Part shown: one piece after another, positions 45,263 through 57,470 of the stretch
Position numbering within the stretch: position 1 is the stretch's first letter
Layout of the letters: every line of letters starts with the position of its first letter
Notes under the pieces: model-generated
Told to the model about the DNA's origin: nothing
The model's input: only the letters and a program-made list of their open reading frames with translations
Database searches by the model: none
Translations under genes and position numbers: made by a program
Assembly: GCA_944474755.1 (NCBI GenBank)
Contig: OX104114.1
Location: 43,031,070 to 43,095,069 of the forward strand
From: Limnoperna fortunei
Taxonomy: Eukaryota > Mollusca > Bivalvia > Mytilida > Modiolidae
Direction: 5' to 3'
Length of the DNA: 64,000 bases

Positions 45263-45945
45263 TTTTATTACCCCATTTATCTGATGTTAATCCAAGGTAG
45301 AACCCCAGCTGTTTTATAGCTTGATTAAACAAGCTTACTGGTCATTGACATCAGTGTTCCAATATTCAAACTCACTTGTTGCCTATGGCTATAGTAATAT
45401 CTACTAATGAGGTTAATTAAATGATAATTTAATTGGCATAGACAAACAATAAAAAAAAAATGCAAAATCTTTATTTCTGTATCATAGTCTTTTAGTCATG
45501 ATAGTCTTAGTTTTTTTAACTGGAAGTAAAAAGGGAGATAAATCATGTAAAACTGGAAATGTGTCACTTATTAAAATTTATTTAAACAATATAATGACCC
45601 ATTGAGAGGATATGAAAAAGAGGGAAAAAAATTTTTTTGTAATTTTCTTGTAAACATGCATTGATTTTGAAAAAATTATAAAGCAATGCATGTTTTTGAA
45701 TTTTTTTCCAAATTTGTATAGGGCTTATGGAGAATTTGGGGCACATTACTAGGACCAGTATATTGCTTCATAGGTTCCTGGTATAACATGGAATCAATGT
45801 TATTTCCTGGAATTCCTGCAAGTGTTCAATCCCTTTAGTTGTTCTAGTCCCAGTTTTGACTGACCACATGATCAATAGTAGACTAACTTACAATTGGATT
45901 ATAACTTTGAAGCAAACATTCTTTGTTTGTTAAACTGAAGGGGTT

Positions 45946-46140
45946 TAATGTAACTTTCAGCAGTTATTTGGCTATACCATTGTGTTTTTATAGGGAACTA
46001 GAGAACCCACAGGAAACCCCAGCAGGAGAAATTGCAACATTTGTTAATTAAGGTACAGCACACCCTGCCCGCAGTAAGGCTTGAAGTTGACCTTATTGTT
46101 GAGAAGCAAGCAATCAGTAATGATGACCTTAGCCAATCTG
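45946..46140 (-). mobile_element. tRNA-derived SINE, degraded reverse copy
   Basis: Landmarks in complement: ttaatgtaactttcagcag tail side, ttttatagggaactagag, aggtacagcacaccctgccc, and a head remnant (ccttagccaatctg). Low similarity indicates age. Confidence 0.6.
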
Positions 46141-46209
46141 TCACTATTGAAACTAATATCTGATTTCATGATACAGTATTTATACTGAAAAGCAGACCTG
46201 AAGTTACTG

Positions 46210-46326
46210 TTAGTCTGAGAATCCTCTGCCGTCAAACACTATTTTTAGACTTTGATAGAAGCGTTGCCTTTTCATGCTCCCTTTTAAGTCTAAAAAAGCA
46301 TTGGACAGCAGAGGATTCTCGGACTA
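46210..46326. mobile_element. Short Mutator-like MITE, same family as 4220-4515
   Basis: Termini TTAGTCTGAGAATCCTCTGC and GCAGAGGATTCTCGGACTAA in a 117-bp foldback, with the same TIR as the larger copy at 4220. A 9-bp pair acctgaagt (46196-46204) and acctgcagt (46327-46335) could be the target duplication if a few bases were added at the left end. Confidence 0.75.
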
Positions 46327-47464
46327 ACCTGCAGTGTTTCATGCATATTGACGATTTTGAACGGATAAACTCTTGCAAGAAAGATTTGTCGTAAAAGAGG
46401 TGTGGATTAGGGAAGACTAAGTGAAATTTCTGTGATGTTATTGTATATTATGCCTAGTTTGTAAATTTCTTGTTTTTTACCTGATATATGTATTGAACTT
46501 TTATGAATTATATTTTAAAACCATTTAAGTATGTTATAAATAAAAATGTCTAAATCAGTTTTAAAATGCAATAAAAAAATAGGAAGAAAAATTAATCATT
46601 TGTATTTTTTATAAAAGATTTAAACAGTTTGATGCAAAACTAAAAAGTTATATTATGATACCCATTGAATGAGCTGAAACATGTCAAGAACGAAATATAT
46701 TTGAAGACCATAAACTAATTTACATGTACAACGTATTAAAAGTAAATGAAATACAAAATGTATAAAGTACTAACAAGTATTATATATAAAAAAAATTAAA
46801 TGTCATTAATATTTACAGTGTAGTATAAAAATTACTACAAAATTACAAAATTTAATTGTTTCATAATTGCTGTGGGTGGTAGCAGAATTCTCATAGGTCA
46901 ATGTGCTAATGTGGTTAATTCATTCTAATTTTCATTGCCACAAATGGCACTTGTTAGCCACATGAAGTTTTATGTGAATTGTGATATTTTTCTTATTCAT
47001 ATATATTCAAGAAAAACTATACACAAGTTGTCATAACATTGAATGTTTATTTTAATCAACACATTAACTAAAACATTAAAATTTAAAGAGCAGTGTTGAA
47101 TGTTTTTCTGGTTTCCTCCAGATTGGTATTCTGATTTGATGACTTTTTTGGCAGGTACATGTAACTGAGCTTGCTCAGGTAAAAATGACAGCAAAGACAT
47201 TTGTCGTTTCGCCATGCAGTCTGAGCAATGCAGGAAAAGAGTCAAAATGAAATTTGGACACTGATCTGTTAATATGTACATAATTATGAATGATCCAGTC
47301 AGAACTGCATAAATTCTGGAAATAATACTTCATTTTTTTACATTACTGTAATTTTTAATTTACCTTTGTCACAGACTTTTAGGCAAAACCAATAATATTT
47401 GAACTTTTTCCTTAGTGATGAATGGATCCCGGATAAAAATTTGAAGAACTGAAATTAGAACACA

Positions 47465-50400
47465 ATGTCGCAGCCACAAAGAGCAATATCTCAGACAAAA
47501 GAAGCATTGCTGAAGACTTACCATAAGAAGTTAAAAGATGACATAAGATCAATGTTTGACAATTTTACAGAAATTATTAGACTTGCCAGGGTAAGTATGT
47601 GTTTTTTAATGTATAAAATTAAATATATAAGATTATAAGATTTTTATACTTTTGCAAAAAAAGAAAACTCAGAGCATTGAAATCTTGTATAAACATGATG
47701 ACTAATTAAAGCCCTATAATATAACTCTTAATTGCTTAATAATAAATAATAAGGATGAATAAAAAGTTCAAAATCTTAATTATTAATGAAGACTGATCCA
47801 ATGAAATGTTTTGTGATGATTTCAGTTGCCCTACCTACCAATTGCAAATTTTGACTTAAATTGTACGCATTGCTTTGTTTGTGAACAGTCAAAAAGCCTC
47901 CTTTCACAATCACTTAGATCTTATGCAGCTGCGTTCAAACTGCAGTTTGTTGAGTACTAGTATGCCAAGCAGAATGGGGGAAACTTAGCATCACAGTGAA
48001 AATTTGGAGTAAGCGAATGACCAAAAAAAAGCAGAAAGTCCTTTAGAACCAATACTCTCTACTGGCCAGCGTTAGAAGACCAACTGGAGGAATCTATCCT
48101 TGAACAGAGAGCTGCATGTACATGTAGATACCATTAACACCATGCAAATCAGAATAAATGAGCTTGACATTGCAAAAACATTAAACAGACTAACTTCAGT
48201 GGTACTACATCATGGTGTTTTTGTTTCATGAAACATAAAAACTTGTAATTTGCCAGTGTACAACTGTCGCATGAAAACTACCAGCAGATTATGATGAAAA
48301 ATTTCAACACATCTGTCAAAGACCAGATTACCCGAAATAAAATCGGCAATGACAGCATCATTAACATGGATGAGGTCCCACTCACATTTGGTATTCCTAT
48401 GAACAGAACTGTCACAGAGAAGGTAGTGGAAACAGTCACTATTAATACAACGGGTCACATGAATGCCAGCTTTAACAGTGTTTTGGCTTGCACAGCTAGT
48501 GGTAAAAAACTACCTTCAATGGTAATATTTAAGAGAAAAACAGCCATCAAAGATAAAATGCCGTCTGTGGTCATCTTTTACAAAAACATTAAAGGTTGAC
48601 AACAACATGTTCAATTTTGGCTAGCCATAAAAGATAAAATGCTTTCTGTGGTCATCTTTTACAAAAACATTAATTAAAGGTTGACAACAACATGTTCAAC
48701 TTTGGCTAAGCAGGTGCTATGTTCCAAGACTTTGAGAGTTTTTTCGATAAAAGTAGTGTTTGTGGGCATTAGAATCTATCAGAGGTCACATCAGTGAAAT
48801 AAGCGAAGACCGAATTAAATCCACAAACTCAATACCTGCTGTCATTCCAGGTGGTCTTACTAAGCTGTTACAAAATCTTGACACTTTGGTAAATAAATTA
48901 TTCAGGCACCAGAAACCTAAACTGTTGGAAGATTGGATGTGCCAAGTTAAGAAGAGCTTAAAAGACAGTCCAATATGTAGGGCCTCATATCCTACAGTTG
49001 TTCAGTGGACAAAGGATGCCTGGCAAGTGGTGATTGGTCAGACTATCATCAATGGCTTCATCAGTATAATTGATCTACCAGAGATGGAAGAAGACCAAGA
49101 TATGCATGTGGTGTCTGATGTTGATGACTTACAAAGATTCACAGCGACATTGAAGATTCAGATTTAGAAGGGTTCAGCGACTGTGACCAGTAATGATCAG
49201 TGAGAATTACTGATTTCTTAGTGTGTTATAGAATGTGTGTATTCAGTAACCAATCCCTCAACTTTTGCTCAGAATTAGACTTATGTCAATTTCTACTTAT
49301 CGAACATATTGACTAAACATTAGTACATGTATCTGAAAAATTGACAAAAGTGGCATTAAACACCATCCTAACAAATGTTATTTTATGATACAGCTGCATA
49401 TTTGTTAATTTGATATTTAAGATCCACTTTTAATATACCTGGTGCAATATGAAGCAATACACTAAATATTTCTTTATTGAACTCAATGCTATGTATTTTT
49501 TTAGCACCTTGTAGATTTTTTTGTAAATTTAAAGGGAGAAGTTGTGAAGGTAGACGGCTATTGGTAATTTGCGGAACAGAATTAAACAGAACGGAACAAG
49601 CATGAAGGTACCAATTATGGTATTCAAAAATCAAGTTTATATATTTAACCATTATGTGTTTAATTTTAAAAGATTCACAAGTGTTATTTCTTTATATTTA
49701 AGCTATTGCTAACCTGTTCACTATTGTAGTTTTTTTTTGATATTGTACCTTTCAACAGGTGCAGCAACATTAGTGATTAATAAAGATACGTTGCAAGTTA
49801 TTTTATGCTCTAGAAAATATCAGATAATTGAAAAAAACAGGAAATTTTAACGAAAAAATTAGGTAAACTGACAGGTTAATAAATATCGAAAGCCATAGGA
49901 CAGTATTAAGTTCACTAAGTTTCCGTCAATATCAATCTTATTAAAATTTCATAATTGTCACAAAATATGCTGTTCCGTTCAGTTAATCGTTACCTATATA
50001 GGTAATGGTAATTAACAGAACCGAACGGAACATATTTTGAAACAATTATAAAAGGCCTTTTGAGTCCATATGTTATTTACATTTTAAAATATTTAACTTG
50101 CTCCTTCCTTTTTGTTATGGTCGTTAAAATTTCCTGTTTTTTAGCTCACCTGACCCAAAGGGTCATGTGAGCTATTGCCATCACTTGGCATCCGTCGTCG
50201 TCGTTGTCGTTAATTTTTCTTCAAAAATCTTCTCCTCCAAAACCACTGAAGGGATTGCTTTGAAACTTTGCGCACACCATCAGTAAAATGGCCTCTACCA
50301 AGTTTGCACAAATCATGACTTCAGACCAACCAACATGGCCTCCATGGCTAAAAATAGAACAGGGGGGTCAAAATACAGTTTTTTGCTTATAGTTCACAAA

Positions 50401-53212
50401 GTATAACAGATACAGGAAAACCGAAGAGACCTTCCTTCTTCAGCATCTAAAGCTCTACAAAACACTCCATTGGGTCAAAGTTGTATGATGACTCCTTGTA
50501 GGAGTTATTGCCCTTTAATTGTTGAAATTGATATTTTTTGACATTTTTGCCTCAAAATCTTAAAAATTATTAGTACTAGAGAAAAAGTTAGCATTGCTTA
50601 ATTGTTCTGCTCAATGAGGGCTACAAAAATGACTTTAGGGTCAAGATTGTCTGATGAACCATTTAGGAATTATTCTCCTTGAAAATTTTTTTAATCAATT
50701 TTACTTGATTTAAAAAAATCTTCTCCCTCTTTAACCAATGAAAGGACTGCTTTGAAACATTGCACACATCATCTTTAGGATGACCTCTACCAAAATTGTG
50801 CAAATCATTACACCCGACTACCTACATAGCTACGTTGGCTTAAAAAGAAAAAATGAAAAGGGGGGGGGGGGGGGGGAGTCGAGAGAGTTTTCGGCTGATA
50901 GTTAAAAAAGTATAACAGGTACAGCAAATTTGAAGTGAACCTCCCTTCTCCCTCTAAGCATCAAAAGCTCCTCCTTATAGGAGTTATTTCCATTAAAAGG
51001 TCAAAATTTATGATTTTTGCAGAAGTGTTGGGCAATTCCTTATAGCAAAGAAAAGCTGGATAAAAAAGGGTTGTTTGGTTTCAGGTTCAGGTGAGTGATA
51101 CAGGCTCCTGGGAGCCTCTAGTTCAATTATCTGATATTTTCTGGCGTAAAATAACTTGCAATTGATCTGTTATTAATCATCATTGTTGCTTTGAACTTAT
51201 GTTCAAAGGTACAATACCAAGTAGGGGCTGCGGTGGCCGAGTGGTTAAGGTAGTTCGTCTACTATTGATCACGTGGTCTGTTAACACTGAGATTGCGGGT
51301 TCGATTCTCACTGCAGGCAGGGTGTAATCGACTCCAAACTTAATTGACCAGGATTGCCAGTTTTCCTACCGCAGGTCGGGGGTTCTCTCCGGGTACTCTG
51401 GCTTCCTCCCCCAATAAAAACTGGACGCCATGATATAGCTGAAAAATTGCTGAAAGTGGCGTTAAAACACCATTCAAACAACAAGAAACAATACCAAGTA
51501 AGCAATAACTTAAATGTAAAGAAATAACACTTGTGAATCTTTTTAAACACGTAATGGTTAATAAATAAACCTGATTTTGAAAACCATTATTGATACCTCC
51601 ACGCTTGTTACATGTACGTTCCGCAAATTACCAAAAGCCAGGTAGACATGTATAATGAAACATTTTTCAGTTATCAATATGCTTAGATTAGATCATATGT
51701 TAGAACAAAATAATGTAAATAGAAAAGACTGAAATAAAAACAAAAAATTGTTACCTGTTATTTGCAGGTTAAAGTTTGTTGAAGTATTTAACTGAAATTT
51801 TACAAGAGGGGCTGTTATGTAATATGCAGCACTACATGTAAATGCCCAGATATATTTATTACAGAGAAATGTGTAATGTTTTAAATGATGTATGCAGCAC
51901 TCGACACCTTGGCCTATTTATAATGTAATGTGTAGTTACTTCTAAAATGCTTTTATATAGAATATCCCTATTTTATGTATCTTACAGGTAGAGGAAGACT
52001 CACAGATATCCAAAGCCACACAGACAGAACAAGATCAGTATGAGATGCAAGTCAGAGCTTCTAACATTGTATGTAATCACAGAAAGAAATGATGGTATCA
52101 CTTAATATTGCATATCTTAAGTATGCATGTCTAGTTGTTAACATTTAAATCAGGGGCCATTAGTTTGTTTCAGATAAGAGAAACATAGATAAACATATTT
52201 GTTCTCCATTTGATTTTTAGTCAATGAATTTCAGATTAGATCACTCCTTGCTTTACTTATCTCATATTATGAACATAAAACGAATAATGTTGGTCTGAAG
52301 CACACACCCCTTTTTTCTAATATGAAGCAGCACGGCTGTAAATTTTTATGTAGGCAGGGGAGGCAACTTCATCCTAAAATGAAATAAAACGGAGTTAATA
52401 GGTTTTTCTTGTCAAAATATTTTATATGGCTGGGGCCCCCCAGACACACTGTCTCCTCTTAGTGCAATTGAATTTAAAGCCCTAGCCTGACATGATAACA
52501 ATTTTACTATTTGAAAACCCCAAAAATTAAAAACTGGTTTTTTTTTAAAGATTAGAAAATAAATATTTATATCCATTTAATTGTTTTAGTTGTGCTCAAG
52601 TTTTTAGTTATATCAAATTAAGGAAACAGTAATGTTAACATAGCAAACACACATTTAAACAAACAATTCAGAGAAATAAAAAACAAAAATAATTTTTATC
52701 ATAAAACATGAGTTACATAAAAATGAATAAATAAGAAATCATTCTGATTATTTATGAAAATTAAATTACCATGTTTACTTGATTCTGATGGCAACACGAC
52801 CATCTGTCATCAGATTTGAATGAGGTCAAAAGCAAGTACTAGATTTCAAGGCCTCGAAAGACCTCACATCGTTTAGGTGGATTGTCTTTTACACAAGCAA
52901 GTACACAAAACACAAAGAAACACACTGCAAAACACAACTACTGTTGTATTGCATTTATATTGTATTCTTACATTTTGTGTGTGTTAATTTCAGGGCAGAG
53001 CTGGAGAGTCTTTGATGAAGCTCGTCTCTGATCTGAAACAGTTTCTCGTGTTAAACGACTTTCCATCTGTAAATGACTCCATCACGAGTAACACCCAGTT
53101 ATATAAAAACATACAGAGTGAATGTGACAAAACTTTATTGACACTTAAAGATGAAATGTCAGTAGAATTGTTTGAACTTGAAGATGAATATTACTCTTCA
53201 TCTTATAAATAA
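47465..53212 (+). CDS. MED22: Mediator complex subunit 22, complete
   Basis: Three coding exons: 47465-47590, 51988-52068 and 52994-53212 (TAA), all phase 0 with GT-AG introns, 141 codons. The sequence follows human MED22 (SURF5) closely: [91 protein letters not shown]22 is an all-helical head-module subunit of the Mediator co-activator, which links transcription factors to RNA polymerase II. The product ends soon after the conserved core, like the short human isoform. The first coding exon begins at the acceptor at 47416, so an untranslated exon lies upstream. A small upstream frame (ATG at 47419) precedes the start. AATAAA overlaps the stop (53208-53213). Confidence 0.97.
47925..49195 (+). 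pseudogene. pogo/Tigger-type transposase relic in MED22 intron 1
   Basis: Broken frames give the order of a pogo-like transposase: an N-terminal HTH with [10 protein letters not shown] and QNGGNLAS (about 47927-47995, two stops), the DDE core with [17 protein letters not shown] and [19 protein letters not shown] (48365-48540), [12 protein letters not shown] (about 48847-48885), and an acidic end [13 protein letters not shown] (to about 49192, one frame away). A short tandem duplication (aaagataaaatg..ttgacaacaacatgttcaa, about 48546 and 48629) and several shifts disable it. Confidence 0.85.
50143..51121 (+). mobile_element. Helitron-like non-autonomous element, plus orientation, nested
   Basis: It starts AGCTCACCTGACC and ends caggtgagtgatacaggctc followed by CTGGGAGCCTCTAG. 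The 3' hairpin AGGCTCCTGGGAGCCT stands just before CTAG. The insertion is between T and T, with no duplication beyond one or two bases in a T-run, as judged against the uninterrupted left arm of the host palindrome. A poly-G run at 50860-50876 corresponds to the poly-C of the other copies. Confidence 0.85.
51224..51487 (+). mobile_element. tRNA-derived SINE, full-length, with 13-bp TSD
   Basis: Head ggggctgcggtggccgagtg has an A box TGGCCGAGTGG and a B box GGTTCGATTCT. The body (cagggtgtaatcgactcc, tctccgggtactctggc) is followed by the tail gctgaaaaattgctgaaagt, then ggcgttaaaacacc and CAA repeats. ACAATACCAAGTA stands at 51211-51223 and 51488-51500. The empty site is visible in the other arm of the host palindrome. 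Confidence 0.93.
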
Positions 53213-54700
53213 ATTACATTTATTGTACATCTATCACTTTCTTTCAAGATTGTTTTGTATATGTATATCCTCAATGTTGTTTGTTTAGTTAAATCATGTA
53301 ATGCACCTAGGGAAGACACTTTATAATTACTTACATGTGAAAATCAAGGTAAAAACAATATAAGGAACACCAAGGAAACTATCAAATAAAAGACCCCAAA
53401 AAAGTCAAGAAAACCACCAAACTCGAGAACAAGCTACAAAAAGATAAAGCAGTAATCCTGACTTGCTACAGGCATTTCAGAAGAAATGTTGGGTTATCTT
53501 AACTAACCAATTTACATGAAAATATTGCAGGAAAAATAAAATTGCTGCTGTTATAGGTCACTCCATCTTTCAAAGTACCTTTGAGAACTATTTATGTTTA
53601 AATGGAACAGTCCTCATAAAATTCTACAACTGTATTATGTCTGGGATTTTAAGTGACTGATGTTACCAGATTAAAATTGAGATTATAACCATGTCAACGA
53701 ACAGACTGGGACAAAACTTGGAGTGTTCTCAGTGCTTAACCCACAGACGTGCCCAACATGTTCCCAGGTGGCAGATAGGGGAGCCCTCTCATTTTGATTT
53801 TCAGATGATCTACAAAAAATCTGATTGAAGACCATTGTGGGTATTGTGTTTGGAGAGTGCCATGCTCACTACACGATAAAGACCCATTTTGTAGTTTTCT
53901 AAAAAAGAAGAGAAAAAAGTAGAGAGAGACTACAAAAGTCTCCTATTGATTTGTTATTTTTATAGTTAAAATATCATCCTGAATAAAGGTGAAATATTGA
54001 TTGATGGATGTACATCGATCAATCAAACAGTGAACAGAGAAACCACAGTAAATGTACAGGAACACCAGAGTAAATATAGAATTTACAAAAATAACAGTGG
54101 AAGAATTAAGGTATGCAATTTTTTTGTCTGAAGGAGACTATAGGTTTGCAGTCTGTCAATCCGTATGTCAGTCAAGCATGTTTTCCAGACTTTTATCTAA
54201 ATGCTAGGAGATCAAGCTGATATTTTGATTGTAAGTAAACCATGATAAGTTACAGATCAAGTTTGAATATCATTCCGGTCCAATAATTGACTAAATTATG
54301 GCCCTTGGACAAAATTTCTAAAAAATAAGTTTTCTTGACTTTTTTTTCTAAACGCTTGCATATTGAGCTGATATTTAGTATATAAGTAAGCAGTGACAAC
54401 TTACAGATCAAGTTTGAATATTATTCTAGTCCAATGATTTTTGACAAAATTATGGCCATTTGACTTTGAAAAGGAAGGAGATTTAAGTTAGTATTGCCCA
54501 CAAAAAAATTGTTTCAACTTTTATGAAATTGAGTGAGTGTGTGTTGTTTAATGCATATTTTTCAGCTATATCAACCTGAGAACTTGAATAAATGTTTTAA
54601 ATGTTTTGCCAAATTTTTAAATGCATGCAGTTACGTACTTTCAGTCATATTGTTTACGAACGATTCCTACTAATCAGTTGTGTATGATACTCACTTTGAG
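53213..54700. other. Intergenic sequence between MED22 and STKLD1, with old repeats
   Basis: 53350-53500 (ggaacaccaaggaaactatc, then cctgacttgctacaggcatt) resembles 1300-1460 in the SLC44A intron and is an old dispersed repeat. 54120-54480 contains two diverged modules with ttacagatcaagtttgaat and ggtccaatrattg; related text occurs at 63135-63220. Nothing coding was recognised. Confidence 0.5.
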
Positions 54701-54978
54701 CACAAGAAGTCAAATAGGTTAAAAGTTAAATTATACACAAGAAGTCAAATAGGTTAAAGGTTAAATTATACACAAGAAGTCAAATAGGTTAAAGGTTAAA
54801 TATTACACCAGAAGTAAAATGGGTTAAAGGTTAAATTATACACAAGAAGTCAAATAGGTTAAAGGTTAAATTATACACCAGAAGTAAAATGGGTTAAAGG
54901 TAAAATTATACACAAGAAGTCAAATAGGTTAAAGGTTAAATTGTACACAAGAAGTCAAATAGGTTAAAGGTTAAATTG
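54701..54978. repeat. 35-bp tandem repeat (minisatellite)
   Basis: Eight contiguous units of cacaagaagtcaaataggtt plus aaaggttaaattata, with unit variants such as caccagaagtaaaatgggtt at 54806 and 54876. No spacers are present. Confidence 0.9.
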
Positions 54979-55020
54979 TTTAATCACTTGTTGTAAGAAC
55001 ATTGGTTTGTGTGTATTACA

Positions 55021-55245
55021 TCAATGCCAAGTGGTTATGGTAGTTAGTCATCTACTAGCGATCACACGGTCTATCAGTTTGAGTCTCACTGATATGGGAT
55101 TTATAAGACTCCAATTGTAGATGACAGGATTGCCTGTTTTCCAACCAAGGGTCAAGGTTTTTTGCAGGCTAGACACCACAATATTGCAGAATAATTGGTT
55201 AAAGTGTCATTAAACACCATCCAAACAAACAAACAAATACACTGT
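55021..55245 (+). mobile_element. tRNA-derived SINE, diverged
   Basis: Head remnant gccaagtggttatggtagtt, B-box remnant tttgagtctcac, body gacaggattgcctgttttcc, and tail attggttaaagtgtcattaa ending in caaacaaacaaacaaa. Same family, older copy. Confidence 0.75.
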
Positions 55246-55569
55246 TAAATATAGTAAGTAGTATAAAATACATACACGTATGCAGTACAAGGTGTAATGA
55301 CTATGTATATAATATCCACTCCCAATTCTGTCCAACATTGAAATCGCAGTCTGATATTTGTGCACAAACATTTACTGTAATTATTAATTTTCAGCTGCTG
55401 AACTGCTAGTACAAATTATTAACTAAATTAGACCTTTTGCCACAGAGGCCTCTAAATATTCATATTATAAAATAAGAGCTATTCATCTCGTACATAAACA
55501 GCAATAAATACCAAATGCCCAGGTAGAATTGTTATGTAAAAGTTCATGATTGACAGAAAGAAACATAAT

Positions 55570-57470
55570 TTTAAAAATATTTTTATTGTCTTAAAAATGT
55601 CATTTTATACACAATAAAGAACAAATCATGATTTCAACAGAAAACAATATAAAATAATCACAGTATTATTATCACAGTATCGTTATCAGTGAATGAAATG
55701 TCATGAACCGGTCTGTATTTTAAATACTGAGGACAGATTTTTATACAGCACTTTGTAAAATATGTAAATGACAGGACATAACAATCATAAAGAACAATTT
55801 TTGCCATAAGAATAGTTTCTGTTGTGGAACACCACAATAAACGCTACCTTCACATGTTTCATACTCCTTCAATAGATTTTCATGGCAAAAAATATAAAAT
55901 GAAACCTGGTGTTACAGATAAATAACTCTCAATCTGTGACAATAACTCTCACGGCTTCGTATGACAAAGTTCATAACTATAACAGCACTATGGGTGAAAG
56001 GGGAAATAACTCAACTTTATCAACTCTAACTTTATCAGGGGAAATTACACATACCACTTAGTGACAGAAGAAATAGTCTTACTACTTAGTGTGACTCTTA
56101 CTGTCTGGTGTGACAGGGGAAATAACTCTTTCTGCCCAAGATGAAATGGGATATATCTGACTCTTACTCTGCCTGGCATGACAGGGGTAAATCTTACTGC
56201 CTTATGTAACAGGGGAAATATCTATTACATATATCATAATACCCAACACAAAAACACTAAACATTTATTATACAAAGGTCTTGTTTTCATAAATAAAAGT
56301 ATAAAACCCAAGAGAGAGAGAGATAGCAGAGTTCGCTTATATTGTAACTGAAGCCCTGTTATGTTTTTCTTTCAGTAATTGGATATGAAAATATAATTTA
56401 AAAAGTCCAAAGCAAATCTATAAATAACACTCATATCTACAAACACTGGTTAAATTAAACCATTTAAAATTTTGAACAGGTCTAATTGACTAAATGGGTA
56501 CTAATCCTCTTCATCCCTGCTGGGACATAAGGCCACAAAATGGGTATGATGCCAAATTCAGGTCCAAAAAACAATATCGGTACTGATTTGAACAAATGAT
56601 GAAATTTCAGCACCAATTAACGAAAACCAAATATTTCTCAGCGAACGTTTTGAACCTGAAACAGGCTGGTCCTGCTATCGAATCCATCAAATTATATTCA
56701 GGCCTCCATGGCAGAGTGGTTAAGGTACATGACTTTGGTCTACTATTGATCTTTGAGGTTGGAGGTGGAGGCTCACTGCGGGCAGGGTGTGCTGGATTCC
56801 AATTTTAATTCATACAGAAAGTCTGGGGTTTTCTCTGGCTTCCTCTCCCATTAAAACTGGACACTATAATATACATGTATAGCTGAAAAGTTGCTGAAAC
56901 ACAACAATCATATTCATGAATAACATAGATTTAAAATAAATCAAACCAAAAAGAATTCATTCAACCTTCACCTATTTAAAAAGCTGTAGAATATAATGAA
57001 ACCATGCTACAAATACTTCCAAATCTTTCAATTCATGCTTAATTCTGTATTTGACTTCACAACACGGGTACTAAAAAATAACTGACTGGTCCCAAACTGG
57101 TACAATTTTGTTGCAGTCATCAAATTATAAACATGTTATTTTGTAACTATCTAGGTAAGTTAATAATTTTAAATTCAAAAAATTTTTCTCACCAAGTGCT
57201 GATACATTCAAAAGAGAAAGTAGTTAATAAAACTGTTTTTTGAATTATACAACAGATTTCATTTATAAGCAAAAATGCTAAAACCCACAAACAAAAATAC
57301 TTGTAAAATGTATTCAACATCAACTGCATTATATTGCACAGTGATGGAAAGTTCTGTCTGACAAATCTGTAAACTTGAAATGCAGGAATACAAAATATAA
57401 TGATTATCACAATTTGAACTTCCTTCCAAGTCATGTGATTAACAAGACAAACACACACAAGACTGAGGGG
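55570..57470 (-). other. Probable STKLD1 3' UTR or downstream sequence
   Basis: It lies beyond the STKLD1 stop on the minus strand. Minus-strand AATAAA signals occur near 56268-56263 and 55587-55582, so the mRNA may end near either and could carry the SINE at 56699. A run of gaaataactc-containing short segments at 55990-56220 is a local low-order repeat. No coding sense was seen. Confidence 0.4.
56699..56905 (+). mobile_element. tRNA-derived SINE, plus copy
   Basis: caggcctccatggcagagtg with A box TGGCAGAGTGG, body gggcagggtgtgctggattcc and tctctggcttcctctcccat, tail tagctgaaaagttgctgaaa. The B box is damaged. It lies inside the presumed STKLD1 3' UTR in antisense orientation. Confidence 0.8.

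Larger units (their letters stand above)
49556..51639. mobile_element. Long palindromic (foldback) DNA transposon with 8-bp TSD and two nested insertions
   Basis: The centre is the palindrome TTACCTATATAGGTAA (49990-50005). The left arm (49556-49997) and the right arm (49998-51639) are inverted copies along their length. The outer ends read GGCTATTGGTAATTTGCGG and CCGCAAATTACCAAAAGCC. AGGTAGAC flanks both sides (49548-49555 and 51640-51647). The right arm is longer only because a Helitron-like element (50143-51121) and a SINE (51224-51487) were inserted into it. No coding capacity. An 8-bp TSD fits hAT or P, but the ends are not typical hAT. Confidence 0.85.

Noticed and set aside
48291..49167. 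A host gene (domesticated pogo/CENP-B-like protein) nested in MED22
   Set aside because: Several frameshifts, stops and a short internal duplication break the frame, so it is a transposon relic.
54701..54978. CRISPR-like array of 35-bp repeats
   Set aside because: Units are contiguous with no spacers, and the sequence is animal nuclear DNA. It is a minisatellite; the same holds for 40047-40240.
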